Part shown: positions 27,301 to 36,408 of the stretch, piece after piece
Numbering within the stretch: position 1 is the stretch's first letter
Layout: each line of letters starts with the position of its first letter
DNA from: Streptomyces sp. NBC_01497
Lineage (GTDB): Bacteria; Actinomycetota; Actinomycetes; Streptomycetales; Streptomycetaceae
Length of the DNA stretch: 64,000 nt
NCBI RefSeq assembly: GCF_036250695.1
Contig: NZ_CP109427.1
Span: forward strand, 3,162,001-3,226,000
Reading direction: 5' to 3'
Notes under the pieces: model-generated
The model's input: the letters and a program-made list of their open reading frames with translations, nothing else
Databases searched by the model: none
Told to the model about the DNA's origin: nothing
Made by a program: the position numbers and the translations under genes

Positions 27301-27897
27301 TCAGGCGAAGGACGCCGCCAGCGCCGCGAGCGACGGGCCCGCCCAGCGCTCCCCGTACCCCACGAGCCTCACGCGGCGCCGCCCGTCGTCCTCGGGCGGC
27401 AGGAGGTCCCCGCCGGCGGCACCCCCGGCGTCGGCTCTCCCGGTGTCCTCGCCGGCGCCCCTGGTGCGCTCGATCAGAACGTGGAGGCGCGCGTCCGACA
27501 GCTCCTCGACCTTGTCGTCGCCCCACTCCACGACCACCACCGACTCGGGCAGCGACACGTCGAGGTCCAGGTCCTCCATCTCGTCCAGGCCACCGCTCAG
27601 CCGGTACGCGTCGACGTGCACCAGCGCGGGCCCCTGCGCGAGCGGCGGGTGGACGCGCGCGATCACGAACGTCGGGGACGTGACGGCCCCGCGCACGCCG
27701 AGGCCCTCGCCGATCCCGCGCGTCAGGGTCGTCTTGCCCGCTCCCAGTTCGCCCGTGAGCATCACCAGGTCGCCGGGGCGCAGCAGCGCGGCGAGCGCAC
27801 GGCCCAGGTCGCGCATGCGGTCGGGGGTGTCGAGGTTGATCTCCGCGCCGGGCGCGGGCCGCCGGTCAGTCGCGGGGCTGTTGTGCGGTGCTTCCAT
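27301..27897 (-). CDS. tsaE: tRNA threonylcarbamoyladenosine biosynthesis ATPase TsaE
   Basis: P-loop ATPase that resets the TsaB-TsaD complex during t6A synthesis. 198 residues: Walker A GELGAGKTT (49-57), TSPTFVIARVH, and the HVDAYRLSG motif holding the catalytic Asp. The C-terminus is longer than usual. The ATG at 27897 lies within the end of the preceding hydrolase gene, so the two overlap by about 30 bases and are co-transcribed. tsaE is separated from tsaB by two other genes here. Confidence 0.95.
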   Translation of the reverse strand: MEAPHNSPATDRRPAPGAEINLDTPDRMRDLGRALAALLRPGDLVMLTGELGAGKTTLTRGIGEGLGVRGAVTSPTFVIARVHPPLAQGPALVHVDAYRLSGGLDEMEDLDLDVSLPESVVVVEWGDDKVEELSDARLHVLIERTRGAGEDTGRADAGGAAGGDLLPPEDDGRRRVRLVGYGERWAGPSLAALAASFA

Positions 27898-29224
27898 GCC
27901 CGCCAACGTTACGGGCAAAGCCGGGGGCGCCCGCGCGCGCCAGCAGGTCGGCGAGCCGCTCGGTGACGGCGTCGGGGTGCTCCAGCATCACCAGGTGTCC
28001 CGCGCCCTCGACCAGGACGAGTTCCGCGTCGGGCAGGACGTCCGCGATGGCCTCGCTGTGCGAACTCGGGGTGATGAGGTCGTCGGCGCCCGCGAGGATC
28101 AGCGCGGGCGTGCGCAGGAAGACGGCGAGCGCCTGCACCTTGTCGTGGTCGGTGAACGCCGGGTAGAACTCCGCGACGACGTCGATCGGGGTGTTCTCGA
28201 TCATCCGCTCGCCGAAGCGGGCGATCGCCGGATCGACGTCCTGCCCGCCGAACGAGTAGCGCTTGATGATCCCCGCGTACAGGTCGGCGGTGGCGCGGCG
28301 GCCCTTCTCGACCAGCGCGGACTGCCCGCCGAGCACTTTCAGCACACCGGGCAGCACGCGCCGCGCCGCGTTGGCGCCGAAGGCCGGCAGGCCGTACGTG
28401 ATCTCGCCGAGCCGCCCGCTCGACGTGCCGACGAGGGCGACGCCGACGACGCGTTCTCTTATGAGGTCCGGGTACTGGTCCGCCAACGCCATGATCGTCA
28501 TGCCGCCCATGGAGTGGCCGGCCAGGACGAGGGGGCCCTCGGGCGCCGCCGCGTCGATGACGGCCTTCAGGTCGCGGCCCAGTTGCTCGATGGTGACGGG
28601 CTCGGGGTCGGGGCCGCTCTGGGCGGCGCCGCGGGCCGAACGGCCGTGGCTGCGCTGGTCCCAGTGGACGGTACGGACACGACCGCGCAGGTCGGCGCGC
28701 TGGAAGTGCCAGGAGTCCTGGTTGAGGCAGTAGCCATGGCTGAAGACGACGGTCACGGGCGGGGTGCCGGCGGCCGCGTGGGCCGCGCCGGTCGGGTCCG
28801 CCTTCGTGCCCTTCGCGCCCTTCGCCGCCTTGCCGGGCCTCGCCGATGTGTCGCTCCCGGGCGCTTCGCCGGTGCCGGGGGCCGCCTCGCCCTCGCCCGC
28901 CTGCTCGGCATCGCCGGTCTCATCAACCTCGTAGTACAGCGCCGTACCGTCGTCGGCGATCGCGCGCCCCGGGGTGCCGCGCAGCGTGCCGTAGGGGCCC
29001 GCCGTGTCGAGTGCGAGCCGCGCCCTGCGGCGCATGCCACGGCTGACCGTGAGTTTGTCGATGGCGACGCCCGCGGCGGCGCTCGCCGCGATCACGCCTA
29101 TCGCGGCGCCCGCGAGGCCCGCTCGCCGCCAGCTGCCGGTGACCGCGGAGGCCGCCGCCGTGGTGGCCCCGACCGCGGCGGTCGCGGCCTGTGCCACGTC
29201 CCGCGCCGCGCTGTCCTCGCTCAC
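27866..29224 (-). CDS. Membrane-anchored alpha/beta hydrolase
   Basis: 452 residues. An N-terminal Ala-rich hydrophobic segment (GLAGAAIGVIAASAAAGVAI) probably anchors it. After a Gly/Ala/Lys-rich insert (about 105-150) comes the hydrolase fold: FSHGYCLNQDSWHFQ (oxyanion hole), nucleophile Ser in LAGHSMGGMTIMA, Asp in LAGADDLITP, and His in GAGHLVMLEHP. The substrate is unknown; esterase or lipase-like activity is expected. It sits between alr and tsaE in the usual actinobacterial order. Confidence 0.9.
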   Translation of the reverse strand: MSEDSAARDVAQAATAAVGATTAAASAVTGSWRRAGLAGAAIGVIAASAAAGVAIDKLTVSRGMRRRARLALDTAGPYGTLRGTPGRAIADDGTALYYEVDETGDAEQAGEGEAAPGTGEAPGSDTSARPGKAAKGAKGTKADPTGAAHAAAGTPPVTVVFSHGYCLNQDSWHFQRADLRGRVRTVHWDQRSHGRSARGAAQSGPDPEPVTIEQLGRDLKAVIDAAAPEGPLVLAGHSMGGMTIMALADQYPDLIRERVVGVALVGTSSGRLGEITYGLPAFGANAARRVLPGVLKVLGGQSALVEKGRRATADLYAGIIKRYSFGGQDVDPAIARFGERMIENTPIDVVAEFYPAFTDHDKVQALAVFLRTPALILAGADDLITPSSHSEAIADVLPDAELVLVEGAGHLVMLEHPDAVTERLADLLARAGAPGFARNVGGHGSTAQQPRD

Positions 29225-29369
29225 GAGCCTCCGCCTTCCGTGGTTCCGGGGCCGCGGTGGTCCCGGTGGTGGTGATGCCCTCCGCGGGTTCCGCGCGATC
29301 CGCGTACTCCAGCCTGCCCGACCGCCCGCCCCGCCACGTCACCGCGCCGGGACATCCCGCCTCACCGCG

Positions 29370-30569
29370 TCACGGATGCTCCGGTTCGTCCGCGTTCGAG
29401 GACGCGTCCTCGTTCAGGAAGACGCGCGGTACGCGTCCGCTGATCCTGGTGACGATCTCGTACGCGATCGTGTCCGCCGCCTGCGCCCAGTCCTCGGCCG
29501 TCGGCTCGCCGTCGTCGCCGGGGCCGAACAGGACGGCCCGGGTGCCGGGCTCGACGACCGCGCCGCCGAGGTCGACCACGAACTGGTCCATGGCGACCCG
29601 GCCCGCGACCCGCCGCCACGTGTCCTCGCCGCCCACGCGCACGGGCCCGCGCCCCGACGCGTGGCGCGGGATGCCGTCCGCGTATCCGAGCGGGACCAGG
29701 CCGAGCGTCGTCTCCCCGGGCGTCGTGTACGTATGCCCGTAGCTGACGCCGTGGCCCGCGGGGACCTGCTTGACCAGCGCGACCGACGCGGACAGCGTCA
29801 TCACCGGCCGCAGCCCGAAGTCCCCGGCGGTGCCGAGTTCGGGGCTCGGGGCGATGCCGTACGTGGCGATCCCGGTGCGCACCAGATCGAAGTGGCTCTC
29901 GGGGAGGGTCAGCGCGGCGGCGGAGTTGGCGATGTGCCGCACCTCCGGCTCGACGCCCTCCTTCTCCGCGTACGCCAGCATCTCGCGGAACACGTCCAGT
30001 TGCGCCACGACGGACGGGTGGCCCGGCTCGTCGGCGCAGGCGAAGTGCGACCACAGGCCGGTGACCAGGACCTCCCCGGCGGCCTGCGCGGCGAGCGCGG
30101 CGCCGACGAGTTCCGGCCAGTCGGCGGGCTGGCAGCCGTTGCGGCCGAGGCCGGTGTCGGCCTTCAGCTGGATCCTGGCCTGGCGGCCGGTCGCGCGCGC
30201 GGCGGCCGTGACCTCGCGCAGCGCCCACATCCCGCTGACGGCCATGTCCAGACCGGCCTCGATCCCCGCGGCCCACGGGTCGCCCGGCGTCCACAGCCAG
30301 CACAGCAGGGGGCCTTCGTCCCCGGCCGCGCGCAGCGCGAGTGCCTCGTGCGGGGTGGCGGTGCCGAGCCAGTCCGCACCCGCGGCACGGGCCGCGCGGG
30401 CGACCGGCACCATGCCGTGCCCGTACGCGTCGGACTTGACGACGGTCATGAGCCGCGCGCCACCGGGGGCGACCCGGGCGCGCAGGGCGCGCACGTTGGC
30501 ACGCAGGGCGGCGAGATCGATCTCGGCACGGGCCCTGACGTGCCGTGAGCTCTGGTGGTTTGCGGTCAT
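29370..30569 (-). CDS. alr: Alanine racemase
   Basis: PLP enzyme that makes D-alanine for peptidoglycan. 399 residues. The PLP-binding Lys45 is in MTVVKSDAYGHGM, and the second catalytic residue, Tyr, is in GVSYGHTYTTPGETTLG. The fold-type III N-terminal barrel (RARAEIDLAALRANV) is complete. The ATG at 30569 gives the family length; the frame is open 27 codons further up but without similarity. Confidence 0.97.
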   Translation of the reverse strand: MTANHQSSRHVRARAEIDLAALRANVRALRARVAPGGARLMTVVKSDAYGHGMVPVARAARAAGADWLGTATPHEALALRAAGDEGPLLCWLWTPGDPWAAGIEAGLDMAVSGMWALREVTAAARATGRQARIQLKADTGLGRNGCQPADWPELVGAALAAQAAGEVLVTGLWSHFACADEPGHPSVVAQLDVFREMLAYAEKEGVEPEVRHIANSAAALTLPESHFDLVRTGIATYGIAPSPELGTAGDFGLRPVMTLSASVALVKQVPAGHGVSYGHTYTTPGETTLGLVPLGYADGIPRHASGRGPVRVGGEDTWRRVAGRVAMDQFVVDLGGAVVEPGTRAVLFGPGDDGEPTAEDWAQAADTIAYEIVTRISGRVPRVFLNEDASSNADEPEHP

Positions 30570-30677
30570 CGGGCCAAGTGTCTCAGAACGGACGCCGCCG
30601 GTCCGCGCACCGGACCCCATCGCCGCCGCCCGTCCCGCGGCAAGCCCCACCCCGCGCTCCCCGCAGGGCCGGGCCGT

Positions 30678-32021
30678 TCACCCGGCCGGCGTCCCCCCGT
30701 CCTCGGCCGGATCGCCCGGACGCCGCTCCGGGGCCGCGTGGCGGTTGACCGAAGCACCGAGGCCCACCGCCGTCTGCGGCGCGAGCAGCACGATGAGAAT
30801 GATCAGCGGCACGGTCCAGCCGCCGGTCAGCTGGTGCAGCGCGCCGAGCGCCAGCGGTCCCGCCGCGGCCAGCAGGTAGCCGAAGCACTGGGCCATGCTG
30901 GACAGTTGCGCGGCGTGCCGGGTGTCGGGCGAGCGGAGCACGATGAACAGCATCGCGAGCGAGATCGCCGCGCCCTGCCCGAGGCCGAGCAGGATCATCC
31001 ACAGGTACGCGCCGCCGACCGGATCGGCCGCCATGCCGGCGAAGCCACCGGCCGTGAGCACGGCGCCGATCGTGGCCAGCAGCCCCGGCCGTACGCCGCG
31101 CGCGGCGAGTACGGGACTGAGGAAGGCGCCCGCGATGCCGAGGAGGCTGGAGAAGGACAGCATCCAGCCGGCCGTGCCCTGGGCCATGCCCGCGTCGGTG
31201 AGCATCGTCGGGAGATAGGCGGCGGCCGCGTAGTACGACAGCGACTGGAGGCCCATGTAACCGGTGACGAGCCAGGCCACCGGGTGGCTCCACAGCCCCC
31301 GTACGGGGTGCCGCGCGGCGGCCGCCTGCGCGGCGGACGCCCTGGTGCGACGGCGGACCTGCGGCGCCCAGACCAGCAGCGCGACGACGGCGAGCAGGCC
31401 CCACAGCCCGAGGGTCGGCCGCCAGCCGAGCGCCAGCGCGTGTCCCACGGGCACCGTGATGCCCGCGGCCAGGGCGGCGCCGCCGAACAGCGACATCGAG
31501 TAGAGGCCCGTCATCAGGCCCACCCGGTCGGGGAAGTCCCGCTTGATGACGCCGGGCAGCAGCACGTTCGCCACGGCGATGCCCGCGCCGACGACGACGG
31601 TGCCGCCGAGCAGCGCGGCCATCGACGGTATGAGGCGCAGCGCGGTGCCGCAGCAGATCATCACCATCGTCAGCAGCAGGACCGGTTCCATGCCGAGCCT
31701 GCGGCCGAGCCGCGGCGCGAACGGCGCGAGCAGCCCGAAGCAGAGCAGCGGCAGCGTGGTCAGCAGGCCGGCCGTGGTCGCGGACATGCCGGTGTCCGCG
31801 CGGATCGTGCCGAGCATCGGGGACGCGGCGACGATCGCGGGCCGCAGGTTCAACGCGAGGACGATGACGCCGACGCCGAGGAAGATCCCGGCGCGGGCGC
31901 GCTTCGTGCCGCCCCTGCCCTCGCCGCCGGTCCCGGTCGCGCCTTCCTCCGCGCCGACGGTCCCGGCCCTGGCGGTCTGCGCGGCACCGCCCGCGTTCGT
32001 GTTCTCGGAAGCGGTGCTCAC
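30678..32021 (-). CDS. MFS transporter, CynX/NimT-like
   Basis: 447 residues with about 12 membrane helices beginning near residue 45 (IFLGVGVIVLALNLRPAIVA, a CynX-family opening). The loop FAPRLGRRLGME fits the MFS 2-3 loop. The family includes cyanate and 2-nitroimidazole exporters; the substrate is not predictable. The GTG start overlaps the stop of the FadR-type regulator gene (GTGA), so the two form an operon under that regulator. Confidence 0.9.
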   Translation of the reverse strand: MSTASENTNAGGAAQTARAGTVGAEEGATGTGGEGRGGTKRARAGIFLGVGVIVLALNLRPAIVAASPMLGTIRADTGMSATTAGLLTTLPLLCFGLLAPFAPRLGRRLGMEPVLLLTMVMICCGTALRLIPSMAALLGGTVVVGAGIAVANVLLPGVIKRDFPDRVGLMTGLYSMSLFGGAALAAGITVPVGHALALGWRPTLGLWGLLAVVALLVWAPQVRRRTRASAAQAAAARHPVRGLWSHPVAWLVTGYMGLQSLSYYAAAAYLPTMLTDAGMAQGTAGWMLSFSSLLGIAGAFLSPVLAARGVRPGLLATIGAVLTAGGFAGMAADPVGGAYLWMILLGLGQGAAISLAMLFIVLRSPDTRHAAQLSSMAQCFGYLLAAAGPLALGALHQLTGGWTVPLIILIVLLAPQTAVGLGASVNRHAAPERRPGDPAEDGGTPAG

Positions 32022-32833
32022 TCTCGGGTTCCTTCCTCGCGGCCGGTGCCGCCTTCGTGCGTGCTGCCCCGCTCGGATCCGGGCAGCGGGTCCATGTCCT
32101 GGAGAGCCCGCAGGGAGCTGACGGACTCGTCGATGTAGCGCGCGACGGCGTCGCCGGCCGCCTCCGGGTCGGCCGCCTCGATCGCGGCCAGGAGGTCCGC
32201 GTGCGAGTCGGACTGCGACCGCTGGGGGTCGGGCAGCGGAGCGTCCGCGACGGACGCGATGGCGCCGAGCAGACCGTCGGTCAGGTGGCTGTAGAGGTCG
32301 GCCAGCATGCCGTTGTGCGCCGCGGCGACCACCGCGCGGTGGAACGCCACGTCCGCCCGGACGAAGGTGTCGGTGTCCCCCGCCCGCCAGGCGGCACCCC
32401 GCTCGGCGAGCGCCGCGCGCAACGCCGCCAGGTCCTCGTGCGTACGGCGTGACGCGGCCAGCCGTGCCGCGTCGCGCTCCAGGCTGGAGCGCACCTCCAG
32501 GGCCTCCAGGTGCCCGGCGCGCCGCAGCCGCCGGCGCAGGGCCGCGCCGAGCGCGTCGGAGGCGCGTACGTACGTCCCGTCGCCCTGCCGGGGCTCCAGC
32601 ATTCCGCTGTGCCCGAGGGCCCGTACGGACTCCCGCACGGTGTTGCGGCCCACGCCGAGCATCTCGGTCAGCACGGGCTCCGCCGGGATCTTCGTCCCCA
32701 CCGGCCACTCACCCGACTCGATCAGGCTCTGCAACTGCTCGATCACCCGGTCGACCAGGCTCGACCGCTCCGCTGCCCGGATCGGCACACCGGACTCCTC
32801 TCCGCGCTTCTCCCGCGCCCGCCGTCCAGCCAT
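32018..32833 (-). CDS. FadR-subfamily GntR transcriptional regulator
   Basis: 271 residues. The winged HTH is at about 25-90 (RVIEQLQSLIESGEWPVGTK then LTEMLGVGRNTVRESVRAL), and the all-helical FCD ligand domain at about 100-235 holds the metal-ligand pattern (FHRAVVAAAHN, later SHADLLAAI). It controls the coupled MFS transporter gene and, by the operators at 32859-32904, itself. The ATG at 32833 is preferred; another in-frame start lies ten codons upstream. A -10-like TATAGC (32852-32847) would leave a very short leader. Confidence 0.9.
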   Translation of the reverse strand: MAGRRAREKRGEESGVPIRAAERSSLVDRVIEQLQSLIESGEWPVGTKIPAEPVLTEMLGVGRNTVRESVRALGHSGMLEPRQGDGTYVRASDALGAALRRRLRRAGHLEALEVRSSLERDAARLAASRRTHEDLAALRAALAERGAAWRAGDTDTFVRADVAFHRAVVAAAHNGMLADLYSHLTDGLLGAIASVADAPLPDPQRSQSDSHADLLAAIEAADPEAAGDAVARYIDESVSSLRALQDMDPLPGSERGSTHEGGTGREEGTRE

Positions 32834-32858
32834 GGCCCCAGCCACAGCTATACAGCCG

Positions 32859-32904
32859 AACATCCCATGTTTTATCGGTTGCGATTGAGCCTAACATCCC
32901 ATGT
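32859..32904. promoter_or_regulatory. Two copies of the operator AACATCCCATGT
   Basis: Perfect 12-base copies at 32859-32870 and 32893-32904, 34 bases apart (about three helical turns). The core ACAT-CCC-ATGT is palindromic. The proximal copy lies just upstream of the -10-like hexamer TATAGC of the FadR-type regulator gene. It is a strong candidate for the autoregulatory binding site of that protein. Confidence 0.65.
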
Positions 32905-32933
32905 CTGCGATCAGGCCGGGCCCTCCGCCCGCC

Positions 32934-32965
32934 GAGCCGCCGAGCCGCCGAGCCGCCGAGCCGCC
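32934..32965. repeat. 8-bp tandem repeat (GAGCCGCC) x4
   Basis: Four perfect copies in the 525-base gap between the regulator and the D,D-carboxypeptidase gene. GTCAG/GTCGG-rich sequence follows it. Confidence 0.75.
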
Positions 32966-33295
32966 GACGGTCAGGCAGCCAGACAGTCAGTCGGTCAGGC
33001 GGTCGGTTCGTGAGTGCCCGCACGATGCGGTCGCTCTCTTCGAGCAGGCCGGTCACGCGCTCCTCGGGGAGCGCGCGGACCGTGCGAGCCCCGATGGCGT
33101 GGAGCAACCGCACGCCCCGCCCGGCCCGCCGCGATCGCCGGTGTCCGCCCGGCGCCCCCCACCGCAGTCGGCTCGGCCACCCACGAACCGACCGGCGCCG
33201 TCATCCTCCGCGCCCCCGCGCGGGAGGAGGCCGCCGCCCCTCGGTGATCCGGAACAGAAAACCGCGCACCCCGCGCATCCCCGGACGTTTCTCGG
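32966..33295 (-). other. Gap with a possible decayed reading frame
   Basis: No intact gene is evident. On the minus strand, codon bias is good from about 33204 (MTAPVGSWVAEPTAVGGAGR) and again, in another frame, from 33113 to about 33008 (VRLLHAIGARTVRALPEERV). This suggests the remnant of a frameshifted gene. The family is not recognisable and the call is weak. Confidence 0.2.
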
Positions 33296-33324
33296 TTGTC
33301 TCACCGGCAAGCGGTAATTCATAT
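33296..33324 (+). promoter_or_regulatory. Possible promoter of the D,D-carboxypeptidase gene
   Basis: TTGTCT (33296-33301), 17 bases, then TCATAT (33319-33324). A start of transcription near 33331 would favour the GTG at 33359 over the ATG at 33323. Confidence 0.35.
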
Positions 33325-33358
33325 GACCGCGTCTCAGAGACCTTTGGGGGCACCTGCC

Positions 33359-34345
33359 GTGAAACCCGGGACCCGCACGACCCGCCGCATATCGGCGCTC
33401 ACCGTCGCCGTCGGCACCGTCCTCGCCGCCGGAGCGTTCGCGGTGCCCGCCCAGGCCGCCTCGGCCGTGCCGGTGAGATCCGGGCCGGTGGGTGCCATGG
33501 GGAACGCGGCGGCCCACGCCGGCAGGACCGTCCACGTCGTGGCCGTGCCCAAGGCCGCGCCGAAGGCGCCCTCGATCGTCGCCAAGGGCGGCTACGTGAT
33601 GAACAACGCCTCAGGGGCGGGGTACTTCAGTAAGAGCGCCGACACCCGCAGGTCCACCGGCTCCACCACCAAGATCATGACCGCGCGGGTGGTGCTGGCG
33701 CAGAAGGGGCTGGACCTCAGCCGGAAAGTCACGATCCAGAAGGCGTACAGCGACTACATCGTCGCCAAGAACGCCTCCTCCGCGCACCTGATCGTCGGCG
33801 ACAAGGTGACGGTCGGGCAGTTGCTGTACGGACTGCTGCTGCCGTCCGGCTGCGACGCCGCGTACGCGCTCGCCGACACGTTCGGCAAGGGCTCGACGCG
33901 TGCCGCGCGCGTGTCGTCGTTCATCGGGCAGATGAACACGACGGCCAAGGGCCTCGGTCTGAAGAACACCCACTTCGACTCGTTCGACGGCATAGGCAAC
34001 GGCAGCAACTACTCCACCCCGCGCGACCTGACCGAGCTGGCGAGCAGCGCCATGAAGTACGGCACCTTCCGCAGCGTCGTCAAGACGAAGTCGACCAAAC
34101 AGAAGGTCACCACGAAGAGCGGCGGCTCCCGCTCGATGGCGTGGACCAACACCAACGGGCTGCTGAGCAGTTACTCCGGCACGATCGGCGTGAAGACGGG
34201 CTCGGGCCCCGAGGCGAAGTACTGCCTGGTCTTCGCGGCCACGCGCGGCGGCCGGACCGTCATCGGCACGGTCCTCGCCTCGTCGTCGGAGGCGAACCGC
34301 ACCGCCGACGCCAGGAAACTCATGGACTACGCCTTCAAGCGCTGA
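33359..34345 (+). CDS. D-alanyl-D-alanine carboxypeptidase (PBP5/DacA-like, S11 family)
   Basis: Exported enzyme that trims the terminal D-Ala from peptidoglycan stem peptides. 328 residues. Signal peptide: basic n-region (KPGTRTTRR), hydrophobic core and a PAQAASA cleavage region. Active-site motifs: Ser102-Thr-Thr-Lys105, Ser163-Gly-Cys165 (in place of the usual Ser-Gly-Asn) and Lys279-Thr-Gly281. There is no C-terminal membrane anchor. The GTG at 33359 is preferred because a GGGGG site precedes it and the signal begins directly; an ATG 12 codons upstream is the alternative. Confidence 0.92.
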   Translation: MKPGTRTTRRISALTVAVGTVLAAGAFAVPAQAASAVPVRSGPVGAMGNAAAHAGRTVHVVAVPKAAPKAPSIVAKGGYVMNNASGAGYFSKSADTRRSTGSTTKIMTARVVLAQKGLDLSRKVTIQKAYSDYIVAKNASSAHLIVGDKVTVGQLLYGLLLPSGCDAAYALADTFGKGSTRAARVSSFIGQMNTTAKGLGLKNTHFDSFDGIGNGSNYSTPRDLTELASSAMKYGTFRSVVKTKSTKQKVTTKSGGSRSMAWTNTNGLLSSYSGTIGVKTGSGPEAKYCLVFAATRGGRTVIGTVLASSSEANRTADARKLMDYAFKR

Positions 34346-34372
34346 CATCCGCACCGGCCGGGACAACCGCAG

Positions 34373-34404
34373 AGGCCCGCCCAGCGCACGTCATGGGCGG
34401 GCCT
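34373..34404. terminator. Bidirectional hairpin terminator
   Basis: Perfect 11-bp arms, AGGCCCGCCCA (34373-34383) and TGGGCGGGCCT (34394-34404), ten-base loop, between the convergent carboxypeptidase and nnr genes. Confidence 0.8.
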
Positions 34405-34505
34405 TCGGCATGCCCGACGTGTCCCGACGCACCACGACGCACCACGGCTGCCCGATCGCGGACCGGCCCGGCACCCCCCCGCCGCCCGCTCGCGGACCGG
34501 CCCCG

Positions 34506-35999
34506 TCACACCTCGTCGTCCTGCTCGCGCCCGGGCCCGCCGGGCCGTGGCCCGGCCGCCTCGCCCATCACGTTGCGCCAGGCCGCCGGGATGTGGCCCG
34601 CCACGTCCTCGGCGGCCAGGGGCGCGCCACGCGCCGCGAGGCGGGCCGCCAGGCCGTGCAGGTACGCGCCGACGGAGGCCGCGTCACGCGTCGGGAGGCC
34701 CGCCGCGAGCAGGGATCCGGTCAGGCCGGTGAGGACGTCGCCGCTGCCCGCCGTCGCGAGCCAGGGGGTGCCGGTGGCGTTGACCCGTACCGGGACGCCC
34801 GGGTCCGGGTCCGCGACCAGGGTCGTGGACCCCTTGAGCAGGACCGTCGCGCCGTAGCGCGCCGCGAGTTCGCGTACCGCCGCCAGCCGGCCCGCCTCGA
34901 CCTCCGCGCGCTCCGCGCCGAGCAGCGCCGCCGCCTCGCCCGCGTGCGGGGTGAGCAGGGTGGGAGCACTGCGGGCCCGGACCGTCCCCGCGTCCAGCCC
35001 GCGCAGCCCGTCCGCGTCGATCAGGACGGGTACGTCGGAGGCGAGCGCGTCGTCCAGCCCGCGTCCCTCGTGCAGGCCGGGGCCCACGGCCCACGCCTGC
35101 ACACGGCCCGCTCGCGCGGGTGGGCCCTCGCTGACCAGCGTCTCCGGATGGCGTGCGAGGACCGCGTCGCCGCCGGGGCCCACGTACCGCACAGCGCCCG
35201 CGCCGCCCCGCAGCGCTCCCGCGACGGCGAGGACCGCAGCGCCCGGGTACTTCGCCGAGCCCGCCACGATCCCGACGAGCCCGCGCCGATACTTGTCGCT
35301 CTCACCGCCGGGCGCCGGCAGCAGCCGTGCCACGTCCGCGTGCTGGAGCGCCTCGACGGCCGGGACGGACGGCAGGTGCGGGCCGAGGCCGATGTCCACG
35401 AGCCGCAGCACGCCCGCCACCTCGGCCGCCGGGTCGATCAGCAGCCCCGGCTTGTACGTGCCGAAGGTGACGGTCACATCGGCGCGCAGCACCTCGCCCG
35501 TCACCGTGCCGTCGTCGGCCGCGACACCGCTCGGCAGGTCCACGGCGACGACCACCGCGTCGCAGCCGCGCGCCGCGCGCGCCACCGGCACCGCGTCGGC
35601 GCGCAGCCCGCCGTGCCCGCCGATGCCGGTGATGCCGTCGAGGACGAGGTCCGCGTCGGCGAGCACCGCGAAGGGGTCGTCGGCGGGGCCGAGGATCCGT
35701 CCGCCGGCCCGGCGCAGCGCGGCGAGGCCGCCGGGGTGGGCCCGGTCCGGCGCGAGCAGCACCGCGCTGACCCGCGCGCCGCGCCGCGCGAGGCGGGCGC
35801 CCGCGTACAGGGCGTCGCCGCCGTTGTCGCCGCTGCCGACGAGCAGGACGGCCCGCGACCCGTACACCCGGCCCAGCAGCCCCGCGCACACGGCGGCGAG
35901 ACCGGCCGCCGCACGTCCCATCAGCGCGCCCTCGGGCAGCCGCGCCATCAGCTCGCGTTCGGCCGCCCGTACCTTCTCCACCGCGTACGCAGTCCGCAT
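34506..35999 (-). CDS. nnr: Bifunctional NAD(P)HX epimerase / ADP-dependent NAD(P)HX dehydratase
   Basis: Repairs hydrated NADH and NADPH. 497 residues, two fused domains. The N-terminal YjeF_N epimerase has VGSGDNGGDALYAGARLA and the later DLPSGVAADDG. The C-terminal ribokinase-like dehydratase (from about residue 235) has KYRRGLVGIVAGSAKYPGAA in two parts, LTPHAGEAAALLG, and the catalytic GTPWLATAGSGDVLTG. Order and length match NnrE-NnrD fusions. It lies four bases downstream of acpS on the same strand. Confidence 0.96.
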   Translation of the reverse strand: MRTAYAVEKVRAAERELMARLPEGALMGRAAAGLAAVCAGLLGRVYGSRAVLLVGSGDNGGDALYAGARLARRGARVSAVLLAPDRAHPGGLAALRRAGGRILGPADDPFAVLADADLVLDGITGIGGHGGLRADAVPVARAARGCDAVVVAVDLPSGVAADDGTVTGEVLRADVTVTFGTYKPGLLIDPAAEVAGVLRLVDIGLGPHLPSVPAVEALQHADVARLLPAPGGESDKYRRGLVGIVAGSAKYPGAAVLAVAGALRGGAGAVRYVGPGGDAVLARHPETLVSEGPPARAGRVQAWAVGPGLHEGRGLDDALASDVPVLIDADGLRGLDAGTVRARSAPTLLTPHAGEAAALLGAERAEVEAGRLAAVRELAARYGATVLLKGSTTLVADPDPGVPVRVNATGTPWLATAGSGDVLTGLTGSLLAAGLPTRDAASVGAYLHGLAARLAARGAPLAAEDVAGHIPAAWRNVMGEAAGPRPGGPGREQDDEV

Positions 36000-36003
36000 G
36001 TGC

Positions 36004-36372
36004 TCAACCCTCCGCGATCACCACGGCCGACGCCACTCCCGCGTCATGGCTGAGCGAGACGTGCCAGGCCCGTACCCCGAGTTCGGCTGCCCGCGCGGCC
36101 ACGGTTCCACGCACCCGCAGCAGGGGACGGCCGCTGTCCTCCACATACACTTCCGCGTCCGTCCAGCGCAGGCCGCCGGGGGCGCCGAGCGCCTTGGCGA
36201 GCGCCTCCTTCGCCGCGAACCGGGCGGCCAGCGACGCGATACCGCGCGGGCCTCCGTCCGGCAGCCGCAACTCGTCGTCGACGAAGAGGCGTTCCCTCAG
36301 CTGAGGGGTGCGTTCCAGGGACTGCCCGAACCGCTCGATCTCCGCCACGTCGATCCCCACCCCGATGATCAC
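36004..36372 (-). CDS. acpS: Holo-[acyl-carrier-protein] synthase
   Basis: Transfers 4'-phosphopantetheine from CoA to the ACP of fatty acid synthesis. 122 residues. The metal-binding Asp8 is in [12 protein letters not shown] and Glu56 in [11 protein letters not shown]; the strand [15 protein letters not shown] closes the site. It is in an operon with nnr and 36 bases downstream of glmS, the usual actinobacterial order. It may also activate the ACP encoded at 61100 (inference). Confidence 0.97.
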   Translation of the reverse strand: MIIGVGIDVAEIERFGQSLERTPQLRERLFVDDELRLPDGGPRGIASLAARFAAKEALAKALGAPGGLRWTDAEVYVEDSGRPLLRVRGTVAARAAELGVRAWHVSLSHDAGVASAVVIAEG

Positions 36373-36408
36373 TTCTCCGGTAACTCCCTCACTCGGCGCG
36401 CCACCACG

